From: Rhodospirillales bacterium
Lineage (GTDB): Bacteria > Pseudomonadota > Alphaproteobacteria > ATCC43930 > CGMCC-115725
DNA: 53,206 nucleotides
Assembly (NCBI GenBank): GCA_027315365.1
Contig: DAHUYF010000136.1
Coordinates: 1 to 53,206, forward strand
Direction of reading: 5' to 3'
This document shows positions 36,480 to 45,500 of the stretch, in pieces (the stretch's first letter is position 1; every line of letters begins with the position of its first letter). The position numbers were made by a program, and so were the translations under genes. Under the pieces are notes generated by a model, which saw only the letters and a list, made by a program, of their open reading frames with translations, had not been told where the DNA came from and searched no databases.

Positions 36480-37775
36480 ATGAGCCTTGATCTGATCGTC
36501 CGCAACGCCGCGCTGGCCGACGGCCGCGCCGGCATCGACCTTGCCGTCGAGGGCGGCCGTTTCGTCGCCATCGCGCCGGCCGTCGCCGCCGCTGCGCGCC
36601 GCGAGATCGACGCGGCCGGGCGGCTGGTGACGCCGCCCTTCGTCGACGCCCATTTCCATCTCGACGCGACGCTTACTCTCGGCCTCGGCGGCAAGGTCAA
36701 CGAATCCGGGACGCTGGCGGAAGGCATCCGCCTCTGGTCGGAACTGCAGCCGCACCTTACCGCCGAGGCGCTGCGCGAGCGCGCGTTGGCCTATTGCGAT
36801 CTCGCGGCAAGCCAGGGGCTGCTCGCCATCCGCAGCCATGTCGATGTCAGCGACGACGCGCTGACCGGCGCCGAGGTGCTGGTCGAGGTGAAGCGCCAGG
36901 TGGCGCCCTATCTCGACCTGCAGCTCGTCGCGTTCCCGCAGATGGGCTACTTCTCCAAGCCGTCGGTGGCGGAGAACATCCGGCGGGCGCTGGCGCTGGG
37001 GGTCGATGCGGTGGGCGGCATCCCGCACCTGGAGCCCACGGCCGAACTCGGCCGCGACTCCATTGCAGCGCTATGCGGCATCGCCGCCGAGCGCGGCCTG
37101 CTCGTCGACATGCATTGCGACGAGACCGACGATCCGGCCTCGCGGCAGGTGGAGACGCTGGCCTACGAGACGCGGCGGCTCGGGCTTTCGGGCCGCGTCA
37201 CCGGCTCGCATCTCTGCTCGTTGCATTCCATGGACAATTTCTACGCGGCGCGCCTTATCGGCCAGATCGCGGCGGCCGGCCTCGCGGCGGTGGCGAATCC
37301 GCTGGCCAACATGGTGCTGCAGGGCCGCTTCGACAGCTATCCCAAGCGCCGCGGCATGACGCGGGTGCCGGAGCTGATGGCGGCCGGCTGCGCCGTGGCG
37401 CTCGGCCATGACAGCGTGCTCGATCCCTGGTATCCGCTCGGACGCGCCGACATGCTCGACGTGGCGCATATGGCCGTGCATGCCGGGCACATGACCAGCC
37501 AGGCCGGCATGCGCGCCTGCTTCGCCGCGGTGACGGAAACTCCGGCGCGCATCCTGGGACTCGAGCGCTACGGCATCGCCGTTGGCTGCCACGCCGATTT
37601 CGTGATCCTGCAGGCGCGCGATCCCGTGGAGGCGATCCGCCTCAGGCCCGCGCGGCTCGTCGTGGTGCGGCGCGGCCGGGTCGTCGCCGAGACCGCGCCG
37701 GCGGTCAGTCGCTTGAGTCTGGCGGGCCGGCCGGACAGCGTCGATCCTGCCACGATAGGGGCGATCGGACTCTAG
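36480..37775 (+). CDS. Cytosine-deaminase-like amidohydrolase
   Basis: A 431-residue metal-dependent amidohydrolase of the CodA group. PPFVDAHFHLDATLTLG has the metal HxH, LVAFPQMGYFS the substrate Gln, HCDETDD the third His and catalytic Glu, TGSHLCSLHSM the fourth His, and GHDSVLDPWYPLG the metal Asp. It probably deaminates cytosine or a related ring compound. ATG 36480 with GAGGAG upstream is preferred to one 11 codons earlier. No permease gene is linked. Confidence 0.85.
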   Translation: MSLDLIVRNAALADGRAGIDLAVEGGRFVAIAPAVAAAARREIDAAGRLVTPPFVDAHFHLDATLTLGLGGKVNESGTLAEGIRLWSELQPHLTAEALRERALAYCDLAASQGLLAIRSHVDVSDDALTGAEVLVEVKRQVAPYLDLQLVAFPQMGYFSKPSVAENIRRALALGVDAVGGIPHLEPTAELGRDSIAALCGIAAERGLLVDMHCDETDDPASRQVETLAYETRRLGLSGRVTGSHLCSLHSMDNFYAARLIGQIAAAGLAAVANPLANMVLQGRFDSYPKRRGMTRVPELMAAGCAVALGHDSVLDPWYPLGRADMLDVAHMAVHAGHMTSQAGMRACFAAVTETPARILGLERYGIAVGCHADFVILQARDPVEAIRLRPARLVVVRRGRVVAETAPAVSRLSLAGRPDSVDPATIGAIGL

Positions 37776-37847
37776 GAACGCCGGGGCTCGGACGCTGCTT
37801 CGATGCCGGGGGACGCCGCGACAGAAGCTTGGCCGTCGATCCCGCCG

Positions 37848-38156
37848 CTATTGCGCCTGCGACGGCACCGTCCGGGAGGCCGGGCTGTCGAGGAACCAGT
37901 TGTTCCTGGCCCCGCCATAGCTCATACCCGGCCCGTTGGTGACGCCGAAATGCACCGTCGCGCCGCCGATATGCATGGTCGACCCGCCGTCCCCCGACCG
38001 CTGACCGGTCAGGTTCTGCGCGTTGTTGTCGGGATCGGACAGGTTGGCGCCGTCGGAAGGATTGCGGTTGGTCTGGATGGTGAGGGCCGACGCCATCGGC
38101 GCAGCAGCGAGCAGGGCCACGGCAAGGCCAGCGCCAAAGGTTAAGGGTGCTCTCAT
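37848..38156 (-). CDS. Small secreted protein of unknown function
   Basis: A 102-residue protein. Residues 1-25 form a Sec signal peptide (core FGAGLAVALLAAAPM, cleavage near ASA-L). The mature part is Asn/Gly/Ser-rich (NRNPSDGANLSDPDNNAQNL, then GGSTMHIGGATVHFGV), with no cysteines, suggesting a periplasmic or surface protein. GAGG eight bases before ATG 38156 supports this start. I recognise no family. It lies downstream of the AraC gene on the same strand. Confidence 0.65.
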   Translation of the reverse strand: MRAPLTFGAGLAVALLAAAPMASALTIQTNRNPSDGANLSDPDNNAQNLTGQRSGDGGSTMHIGGATVHFGVTNGPGMSYGGARNNWFLDSPASRTVPSQAQ

Positions 38157-38258
38157 GACGAGCCTCGCGGGTGATCCGGTTGGCGCAGCATACCCTCCCC
38201 GGCGCGCCCGTGCAAAGCCCGGGCTTGCCGCCTGTCGCTTCGGCCGTCGCACCGCCGG

Positions 38259-39149
38259 TCACAGCAGCGCGCGGCGGTAGGCGCTTGGCGTGCGGCCGGT
38301 GAGCCGGCGGAAGGCGGCAGTGAAGGAACTGGTCTCGCCGAACCCCACCGCGAGCGCAATCTCGGTGACGGAAAGCGCGTCGCCGGCGAGCAGGGTCTTG
38401 GCGCGCTCGATGCGCCGCTGGGTGTGATAGCGGTGCGGCGGCGTGCCGAGCGTCTGCTTGAATGCGCGGGCGAAATGGAACGGGCTCAGCCGCACCAGCC
38501 CGGCCAGCGTCGCGAGCGAGAGCTCTTCCGCCAGATGCTCCTCGATGAAGTCGGTGACGCGCTTGTGCCGCCAGGGGGCGAGGCCGCCATGCACCGCTGG
38601 CGCGCTCGGGACGGCGCCGGCATCGAGCCGCATCAGCTCGTGCAGCAGCACCACGCTCAGCGCCTCGGCGTAAAGCGCATCGCGCGCGCCGGTCGCGTCG
38701 ATCTGCGCCTTGAGCTTGGCGGCGGTCGCCCAGAGGGCGGCGTCCTCGAAGAACAGCCGCGGCTTCGGCGCGCGCTCGGCGAAGCGCAGCGCCGGATCGA
38801 GCAGCGGGGCCGCCGGGTCGATGTAGAAATAGCTGACGCTGTTGAGAAGCCGCGGGCTTTGCCACCCGGCAAAGCGCAGGCCAGCCGGGACGAAGCTCAG
38901 CTTGCGGCTGAAGACGCGGAGCGTCGAGCGCGGCAGGCCCTCCACCAACGTCTCGCCCTCATGCCGTTCCGCCCGCTCGCTGGCGATGAGCAGGTGGCGG
39001 GAGGATCGGAGGCCATATTCGAAGGGGTCGCTGCGGATGACATCGACGGACTCCGCGGCGAGCCCGCGCCACTCGGCGTGGCGCCGGCGCACGATCTCGG
39101 GTGGGCTGAAGGCGACGGAACCGCTGCTGATGCGGGCGTCATCCATCAT
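38259..39149 (-). CDS. AraC-family transcriptional regulator
   Basis: A 296-residue regulator. The C-terminal double helix-turn-helix is clear: HLAEELSLATLAGLVRLSPFHFARAFKQ and LSVTEIALAVGFGETSSFTAAFRRLTGRTPSAYR, each spanning one HTH. The N-terminal 180 residues are a sensing domain without a known signature. The start is uncertain: ATG 39149 or 39185 lack good ribosome sites, and the frame stays open far upstream. Its targets may include the small secreted protein next to it; this is a guess from position. Confidence 0.85.
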   Translation of the reverse strand: MMDDARISSGSVAFSPPEIVRRRHAEWRGLAAESVDVIRSDPFEYGLRSSRHLLIASERAERHEGETLVEGLPRSTLRVFSRKLSFVPAGLRFAGWQSPRLLNSVSYFYIDPAAPLLDPALRFAERAPKPRLFFEDAALWATAAKLKAQIDATGARDALYAEALSVVLLHELMRLDAGAVPSAPAVHGGLAPWRHKRVTDFIEEHLAEELSLATLAGLVRLSPFHFARAFKQTLGTPPHRYHTQRRIERAKTLLAGDALSVTEIALAVGFGETSSFTAAFRRLTGRTPSAYRRALL

Positions 39150-39208
39150 CGGCCCCGCGCGGCTTTGCCCCGGCATGTTATGCATCGCAGCATTGCGATC
39201 GGAGCGGG

Positions 39209-39445
39209 CTACGGCATCGCCGAGGGGGGAGCGCGGAAGGCCAGCCGGTGGTCGACCGGCGGCTGGCCCTGGGGGGCGGCTACCCAGGGATTGGCGCCGG
39301 TGAGGTAGACGTCGGCATCGCCGCCGCGGGCGCTTTGCGCGGCGACCATGGCGAAAGTCCCGTAGGACAGGGCCAATGCAACCAGCAAGACCGCGAAAAG
39401 AAATTCCGGCAGCCTCCGGCGCAGGAGCGAGAAATATTTCATCAT
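39209..39445 (-). CDS. Small single-pass membrane protein
   Basis: About 78 residues. A basic start (MMKYFSLLRRRL) is followed by one TM helix (FLFAVLLVALALSYGTFAMVA), then a 40-residue Ala/Pro-rich tail. An in-frame ATG at 39469 is an alternative start. Ribosome sites are weak. Unknown function. Confidence 0.5.
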   Translation of the reverse strand: MMKYFSLLRRRLPEFLFAVLLVALALSYGTFAMVAAQSARGGDADVYLTGANPWVAAPQGQPPVDHRLAFRAPPSAMP

Positions 39446-39575
39446 GATGACACCCGAGAAAATCGCCAAGCGGGGTTGGCGGGCGATAAATTGGCCGCGG
39501 CGGCGGACAAGACAATCACCGCCGGCGGCAATACACTATTTCGCGATTGCGAATAGTTGGCCGAGTTGGCGTGGC

Positions 39576-40835
39576 TCAGCCGGGCCGCTGCGGCCGCGTT
39601 TCGGGCATCGCGAGCCAGAGCAGCAGCGTCGCCGCCATGCCGGTCGCGGCGAGGCCGATGAAGGCGGCGGGGTCGCTGAAGCGGTCGGCGATCCAGCCGG
39701 CGAGCGTTGTGCTGACGGTGGCGCCGATGCCGATGGCGAAGCCGATGAAGCCGAGCGACAGGTTGAAATGGCCGGACCGGCCGGCGATGTCGCTGGCCAC
39801 CAGCGGCACCAGCACCCCGAACGACGCCGCGGCGATGCCGTCGAAGGCCTGGATCAGCACGATCAGCAGCGGGTCGCTCACCAGCGCGAACAGCACGCCG
39901 CGCAGCGGCAGCATGACGAAGCCGAGCAGCAGCACCAGCCGCCGGCCGCGCGCCTCGGCGAGCAGGCCGAGACGCGGCGACAGCAGCGCCACGATGACCT
40001 GCGGCAGCACGATGCAGGCGGCGATGAGCAGGCTGGCGCCGGCGCCCGCGCGGCGGGTCAGCGCCGTGCTCGCCAGCGGCAGCATGGCGGCGTTGGCGAG
40101 GGTGAAGAGCATGGTGCAGGCGGCGAAGATGAGCAGGCGACGATCCGATAGCACGCGGATGACGCTGCGCTCGCTTCGGCGTTCGCTCTTGCGTTCGCCG
40201 CGGCGTCGCGGCCGGTGCCGCGCCTCGCGGCGGATCGGCACGTCGAGACTCGCCAGCGGCAGCAGCGCGCCGAGCGCCGGCAGCGTCAACGCCGCGGTCA
40301 GGAAGAACACCGCCCGGTTCGAGACATAGTAGCCGCACAGCCCCATCAGCGCCGCACCGAGCCCGTTGCCGATCGAGGCGTAGCGGGCGTTGCGGCCGAG
40401 GCGCAGGCCGAACATCGCCTGGCCGGCGACGGCGAGGCTCATGGCCGCGATGGCGGGGCCGAGCGTGCAGCTCGAGAAGCCGTGCAGGATCTCGGCGAGA
40501 TAGACGAAGAGCGGCGAGGGCTGCACCGCGAACAGTACCGCGCTCGCGGTGAAGGCGAGGATACTGACCGCGGCGGCGAGGCTCTTGCGCCGCGCCGCGT
40601 CGACCAGCGCGCCGGCCGGCACCTGGCTCGCCATGGCGGTCGCCGTGCCGAGGCTGAGAGCGAAGCCGATCGCCGCCTGGGTCCAGCCCTGCGTCGTCAG
40701 GTAGACGGCGATGAACGGGCCGAAGCCGGTCTGGATGTTGGCGACGAAGAGATTGAGCCAGTCGAGGCCGCGCTCGGCGGAGCGAGGCACCGCCGGCACC
40801 AGGCTGGCTTCGCTGGCCTGCTGTGCGATGCCCAT
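39576..40835 (-). CDS. MFS transporter
   Basis: A 419-residue protein with 12 predicted TM helices in two halves joined by a very basic loop (RREARHRPRRRGERKSERR). The motif-A-like GALVDAARRKSL sits after TM2, and the N-terminal LNLFVANIQTGFGPFIAVYLT is typical of a drug-efflux-like MFS subgroup. Substrate unknown. It is the last gene of the minus-strand run that starts with the glycosyltransferase; its start is seven bases from the PRC-barrel stop. Confidence 0.85.
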   Translation of the reverse strand: MGIAQQASEASLVPAVPRSAERGLDWLNLFVANIQTGFGPFIAVYLTTQGWTQAAIGFALSLGTATAMASQVPAGALVDAARRKSLAAAVSILAFTASAVLFAVQPSPLFVYLAEILHGFSSCTLGPAIAAMSLAVAGQAMFGLRLGRNARYASIGNGLGAALMGLCGYYVSNRAVFFLTAALTLPALGALLPLASLDVPIRREARHRPRRRGERKSERRSERSVIRVLSDRRLLIFAACTMLFTLANAAMLPLASTALTRRAGAGASLLIAACIVLPQVIVALLSPRLGLLAEARGRRLVLLLGFVMLPLRGVLFALVSDPLLIVLIQAFDGIAAASFGVLVPLVASDIAGRSGHFNLSLGFIGFAIGIGATVSTTLAGWIADRFSDPAAFIGLAATGMAATLLLWLAMPETRPQRPG

Positions 40836-40842
40836 AGTCCGG

Positions 40843-41457
40843 TCATTTGCTGCTATCGGGAGAAACCGAGCCGCCTTCAGCCGGCGGCGGCCCGACCATC
40901 TGGATCGGCTGGACCGACGGCTTGTACTCGGGCGCGGCCTGCACCTCGGCGCGGTTGAGCGACAGCAGGATCGGCGCGTCGTGGTTGTCGGGGTTGAATT
41001 GCAGCAATTGCCAGTCGATGGCGATCTTGCGGCTGCCGACGCCGAGGAAGCCGCCGAAATCGATCACCGCGCCGAGCGGCATGCCGCTACGGTCCACCAG
41101 CACGTCGACCACCAGGCCCATATCCGCACCGGAGGCGTCGCGCACCTTCTTGCCGAGCACGGCGACCACGTCGCTCGGCTTGAGGGCTTCCAGGTTCTTC
41201 GGCAGTGCCGGGGTCGGCGGTGGCTTGGCCTCCGCCGCGGGCTTGGGCTCGGCGGCAGGCGCCGCCGGCTTGGCTTCCGCTGCCGGCGGCGCCGGCGGAG
41301 CTTCCGTCGCGGACGGTGCCGGTGTTGCCGGCGGCGCCGGATTGGCTGCTGCCGGCGGTGCGGCGGGTGGCGGCGCCGGCGCGCCGGCGGGAGCATCCGC
41401 GCCGGCGAGGCAGAACGCGAGAGCGGCTCCCAGCAGCGCGCGGCGAGCGGCGCTCAT
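40843..41457 (-). CDS. Exported PRC-barrel domain protein
   Basis: A 204-residue protein. Residues 1-24 look like a signal peptide; residues 25-90 are a low-complexity Pro/Ala linker (PAPPPAAPPAAANPAPPAT). Residues 95-170 form a PRC-barrel (LGKKVRDASGADMGLVVDVLVD, GAVIDFGGFLGVGSRKIAI). PRC barrels occur in photosynthetic reaction centres, RimM and many small alphaproteobacterial envelope proteins. Its start overlaps the ABC gene stop by four bases. Function unknown. Confidence 0.8.
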   Translation of the reverse strand: MSAARRALLGAALAFCLAGADAPAGAPAPPPAAPPAAANPAPPATPAPSATEAPPAPPAAEAKPAAPAAEPKPAAEAKPPPTPALPKNLEALKPSDVVAVLGKKVRDASGADMGLVVDVLVDRSGMPLGAVIDFGGFLGVGSRKIAIDWQLLQFNPDNHDAPILLSLNRAEVQAAPEYKPSVQPIQMVGPPPAEGGSVSPDSSK

Positions 41458-43250
41458 GCGTGTTTCGGCGCGGTGAGCTGGCGCAGATACATGCGGCTGT
41501 AGATGCCCTTGCGCCGCAGCAGCTCGGCCGACGGGCCGTCCTCGACGATGCGGCCGCGCTCGAGCACCAGGATGCGGTCGAAGGAATCCAGCGTCGATAG
41601 CCGGTGCGCGATGGCGATCACGGTGCGGCCCTTGACCAGCCGCACCAGCGCTTCCTGGATGGCTTGCTCGGATTCGGTGTCGAGCGCGGAGGTCGCCTCG
41701 TCGAGCAGGATGATCGGGGCATTGCGCAGAAACGCGCGGCCGATGGCGAGCCGCTGTCGCTCGCCGCCGGAGAGCTTCAGCCCGCGCTCGCCGATGACGG
41801 TGTCGAAGCCCTTCGGCAGCCGCGCGATGAACTCGGTGCAGCCTGCCGCCTCGGCGGCCCGATAGACGTCCTCGTCGCTGGCCTCCGGCCGTCCGTAGCG
41901 CAGGTTCTCGCGCACCGAGCGATGGAACAGCGAGATGTCCTGCTGCACCACCGCGATCGACTGGCGCAGGCTCTGCTGCGTCACCTGCGCGATGTCCTGC
42001 TCGTCGATCAGCACCTGGCCGCTATCGGGATCATAGAGCCGCTGCAGCAGCGCCAGGATCGTCGATTTGCCGGCGCCGGAGCGTCCCACCAGGCCGACTT
42101 TCTGACCGGACGGGATGTTGAGCGTGAAATCCTGCAGCACGCGCTCGCCGTCGGGATAGCTGAAGCAGACGCCGCGGAACGCCACGGAGCCGCCGAGATC
42201 GATCAGCGGCTCGGCATCGGGCACGTCCGTCATCTCGTGCGGCAGTCCCAGCACCTGCACCGCCTCGCCGAGCTTGGCGAAATGCTGCGTCAGATCGACC
42301 ATCGCCATGGCGAAATCGCGCGACGCGTGCAGGACGGTGTTGCCGAGCGTGGTGGTGAGAACGACGTCGCCGGTGCTGATCGCGCCGGCGCGCCACAGGC
42401 TCACCGACCAGACCAGCACGCCCGCGGTCACCGCGAAGACCGAGACCGCGTGCAACAGCCGCAGTCGCTCCAGCGCGCGCAGGCTCTCGCGCTGCGCCGA
42501 CATCTCGTGCTCGATGTCGCGCGACAGCCGTTCCTGCTCGCGCTCCGCCGTGCCGAAGGCGCGGACCAGTCCGATATTGGCGACGACGTCGGCGAGGCTG
42601 CCGGTGACCGCCGCGGCGCGGCCGGCGTAGCGCTGATGCAGGTGGCGGCCGCGCGCGGCAAGCCGCGCGATCACCAGACCCAGCGCCGAGACGATGAGGA
42701 ACAGCACCAGCGTCACCTGCCGGTCGACCACGCTCAGCACGGCGATGCTGCTGATCACGGCGGCGCCCGGCGGAATGGCGTTCCAGACGAGCGAGCTCTC
42801 GATGCTCCAGGCCGAGTTGGCGGCGGTGGTGACGCGCGCGGCGAGCGCGCCGGGGAAGCGGTCGGCGAAATAGCGCGTGCCATGGCCGGACAGGTGGCCG
42901 AAGAGATCGAGACGGATATCGCCGCCGACGGCGACGAAGGCATAGGTCGCAACCCAGCCGGCTAGCCGCCACAGCAGATTGTCGCCGGCGACGAGGCCGA
43001 GCAGCATGGCGACGGTGCCCCACAGCTCGCCGTCGGTCGGCGTGCCCATGCCCAGCACGTCGACCAGCGTCTTGACCGCGTATTGCGAAGCGATCGCGCA
43101 GCCCACCGCGGACAGCATCGACAGCAGGACGACGAGGTGGCTCCAGGGGCGACGCCAGATGTAGTGCAGCAGGAACCGCGCCGGGCCGCGCGAGGCGTAA
43201 CGCGGCAGCTCCGCCGCTCCAGCGTCGGGTCCGCTCGGATAGTTGCCCAC
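41454..43250 (-). CDS. ABC exporter, fused permease and ATPase (MsbA-like)
   Basis: A half-size exporter of about 598 residues that should act as a homodimer. The N-terminal 320 residues have six TM helices. The ATPase domain has Walker A GLVGRSGAGKST, Q-loop VVQQDISLFH, signature LSGGERQRLAIGRA, Walker B IILLDEATSALD and H-loop IAHRLS, all intact. No ATG opens the frame. GTG 43250, preceded by an AGG run, is my choice; TTG at 43277 or 43268 is possible. Substrate may be lipid-linked or a drug; nothing decides it. It lies 61 bases after the glucosidase gene. Confidence 0.88.
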   Translation of the reverse strand: MGNYPSGPDAGAAELPRYASRGPARFLLHYIWRRPWSHLVVLLSMLSAVGCAIASQYAVKTLVDVLGMGTPTDGELWGTVAMLLGLVAGDNLLWRLAGWVATYAFVAVGGDIRLDLFGHLSGHGTRYFADRFPGALAARVTTAANSAWSIESSLVWNAIPPGAAVISSIAVLSVVDRQVTLVLFLIVSALGLVIARLAARGRHLHQRYAGRAAAVTGSLADVVANIGLVRAFGTAEREQERLSRDIEHEMSAQRESLRALERLRLLHAVSVFAVTAGVLVWSVSLWRAGAISTGDVVLTTTLGNTVLHASRDFAMAMVDLTQHFAKLGEAVQVLGLPHEMTDVPDAEPLIDLGGSVAFRGVCFSYPDGERVLQDFTLNIPSGQKVGLVGRSGAGKSTILALLQRLYDPDSGQVLIDEQDIAQVTQQSLRQSIAVVQQDISLFHRSVRENLRYGRPEASDEDVYRAAEAAGCTEFIARLPKGFDTVIGERGLKLSGGERQRLAIGRAFLRNAPIILLDEATSALDTESEQAIQEALVRLVKGRTVIAIAHRLSTLDSFDRILVLERGRIVEDGPSAELLRRKGIYSRMYLRQLTAPKHA

Positions 43251-43311
43251 TGATACCTGCCTGCTCAATGCTATCAAGGAACGTCCCCGCGCCGCGTCCT
43301 ATTCCGTCCCA

Positions 43312-45495
43312 TCACGTGGTTATTTCGATCTCGATCTCGCCCTCGCGGTGCGGGACGTGCAGCGCCACGTCCTCCCCGCGCCGCTCCAGCAGCAGGTCGA
43401 CCGAGGCCGCGCCGAGCCGCAGGTTCGACAGCCGGAGCGTGTCGAGCCAGGGCGGTAGCGTCGGCCGCAAGAACGAGATGCGCCGCCGCGGCGGATCGAA
43501 GGAGATGCCGAGGAGCGCGCCGAGCATCGCGTAGACCGTGGCCGAGGACCAGGCCTGCGGCAGGCAGGCGACGGGATAGGCGGTGGGCCCGGTGCCGGGG
43601 CGCCGCGCGAAACCGCAGAACAGCTCCGGAAGGCGCTTCAGCTCGATGAACAGCGCCGCGTCGAACATGCCGGTGAGCAGCTGGACCAGCGGCTGGCGCA
43701 GCCCGTAGCGGGCGAATCCGAGCGCGATCAGCGCGTTGTCGTGCGGCCAGACCGAGCCGTTGTGGTAGGACATGGGGTTGTAGCGCGCCTCGCCCTCGGC
43801 GACCGTGCGCACGCCCCAACCGGAGAAACCCTGCGGCGTCATCAGCGCCGCCGCGACCCGCGCCGCCCGCTCCGGCGCGGCGATGCCGCTGAGCAGAACC
43901 TGCCCGGCATTGGAGGCGCGCACGCTGCACGGCCGCTTGTCGCGATCGAGCGCGAGCGCGTAGGTGCCGATCTCGTCGCACCAGAACGCGGTCTCGAAGC
44001 GCTGGCGCAACCGCTCGCCGGCCACGGCGAGCTCCGCCGAGCGCGGCACGTCGCCAAGCGCCTGCGCCAGGCGGGAGGCGCCGAGATAGGCGGCATAGGC
44101 GTAGGCCTGTACCTCGGCGAGCGCGATCGGCGCGTCGGCCAGCCGCCCGTCGGCATGGAAGACGGCGTCGTTGCTGTCCTTCCAGCCCTGGTTCACCAGG
44201 CCGTTCACCGATTTCCGGTCGTATTCGAGGAAGCCGTCGCCGTCGATGTCGCCGTACTCGGCCATCCAGCCCAATGCCGCCTCGATGCTCGGCCAGAGCG
44301 AGCGCACCAGGTCGAGATCGCCGGTCCGCGCGTAATGGGCGGCCGCCAGCATGACGAAGAGCGGCGTCGCATCGACGCTGCCGTAATAGCGGCGGAACGG
44401 CACCTCGCCCAGCATCGCCATCTCCCCGCGGCGCATCTCGTGCAGGATCTTGCCGGGCTCGGCGTCGCTGGCGGGGTCGCGCGCCGTCGCCTGGCGCGCC
44501 GCGAGGAAGCGCAGCGTGCCGGCGGCCAGCGCCGGGTCGAGCCACAGGCACTCCAGCGCGGTGATCAACCCGTCGCGGCCGAAGGCGGTGGAGAACCACG
44601 GGATGCCGGCATAGGCATAGAGTCCCTGCGGCGTCTCGGAGATCAGCATGTCGAGATCGGCGCGCGAGCGGTTGAGTAGATCGTTGAAGGTCTCGTGGCT
44701 GCTGTAGAGGTGGGTGGCGCGCGTCCGCCGCTCGGCGCCGCGCCGCGCCACCGTGGCAAGGCAATCTTCGCGCGCGAGCGGGCGCGGCCGGCGCTCGCCG
44801 CGCTGGCAGCGCGCCGTCACCCGGATGATCCGCCTGCCGGCCGGCGGCAGCTCGATCTGCCAGCGCGCGCGCCGCGCCTCGACGCTCTCAGGCGGCGGAT
44901 CGAAGGCGAATTGCGTCCGGCGCGTCTGCCCGTCTAGGCCGAGATAGGCGAGCGTCACGCCGTCGGGCGTGCGCTCGTCGGCGAGTATCTGGCCGTGCCG
45001 GCGCCGCACCGAGCCGCGCAGCTCGAACAGGTCGAGGAAATCGGCGTCGAAATGCAGCGCCAGCGAGAAGCCGGCGGCCTCCCGGCCGAAATTGCGCAGC
45101 TCGATCTGCGCGAACAGCGCCGCCTCACCGAGCACGATGCTGCTCAGGAGGTGCACGCTGGCGCGCTCCAGGCGCAGTCGCCCGTCGACCATCAGATCGG
45201 GATTGGCGAGATCGGCGGCGAGGACGGCATTGTCTTCGCTCACGGTGGAGGAGAGCAGCAGTGGCCGGACACCATCGATGGTCAGCACCAGCTGCGAGAC
45301 GTAGCGCGTATCCTCGTAGAACAGCCCTTCCGCCGACGGCACCGTCGCCTGGACGTTCCCGAAGGGATCGAGCACGGCGAAGCAATCGTCCTGCTTCAGC
45401 ACATGCGGACGATATGCCGCGAGCGCTTCGGTCGCCGGAATATAGAAGGGCGAGACCGAGGCGCCCGCGTCGGCCTTGCCGGCCTGGGCTGGCAT
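43312..45495 (-). CDS. Amylo-alpha-1,6-glucosidase-type glycogen-debranching-like enzyme
   Basis: A 727-residue protein. Residues 25-220 are the beta-rich GDE_N_bis domain (HVLKQDDCFAVLDPFGNVQA, GLFYEDTRYVSQLVL). Residues 270-700 form the (alpha/alpha)6 toroid of GH63/GH133-like enzymes, with GIPWFSTAFGRDGLITALE, GWKDSNDAVFHADG and YHNGSVWPHDNALIALGF around the active site. The substrate may be glycogen branch points or another alpha-glucan. ATG 45495 is used; a GTG at 45504 would overlap the glycosyltransferase stop by four bases. Frames further upstream are antisense artefacts inside the neighbouring gene. Confidence 0.88.
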   Translation of the reverse strand: MPAQAGKADAGASVSPFYIPATEALAAYRPHVLKQDDCFAVLDPFGNVQATVPSAEGLFYEDTRYVSQLVLTIDGVRPLLLSSTVSEDNAVLAADLANPDLMVDGRLRLERASVHLLSSIVLGEAALFAQIELRNFGREAAGFSLALHFDADFLDLFELRGSVRRRHGQILADERTPDGVTLAYLGLDGQTRRTQFAFDPPPESVEARRARWQIELPPAGRRIIRVTARCQRGERRPRPLAREDCLATVARRGAERRTRATHLYSSHETFNDLLNRSRADLDMLISETPQGLYAYAGIPWFSTAFGRDGLITALECLWLDPALAAGTLRFLAARQATARDPASDAEPGKILHEMRRGEMAMLGEVPFRRYYGSVDATPLFVMLAAAHYARTGDLDLVRSLWPSIEAALGWMAEYGDIDGDGFLEYDRKSVNGLVNQGWKDSNDAVFHADGRLADAPIALAEVQAYAYAAYLGASRLAQALGDVPRSAELAVAGERLRQRFETAFWCDEIGTYALALDRDKRPCSVRASNAGQVLLSGIAAPERAARVAAALMTPQGFSGWGVRTVAEGEARYNPMSYHNGSVWPHDNALIALGFARYGLRQPLVQLLTGMFDAALFIELKRLPELFCGFARRPGTGPTAYPVACLPQAWSSATVYAMLGALLGISFDPPRRRISFLRPTLPPWLDTLRLSNLRLGAASVDLLLERRGEDVALHVPHREGEIEIEITT

Positions 45496-45500
45496 CGCGG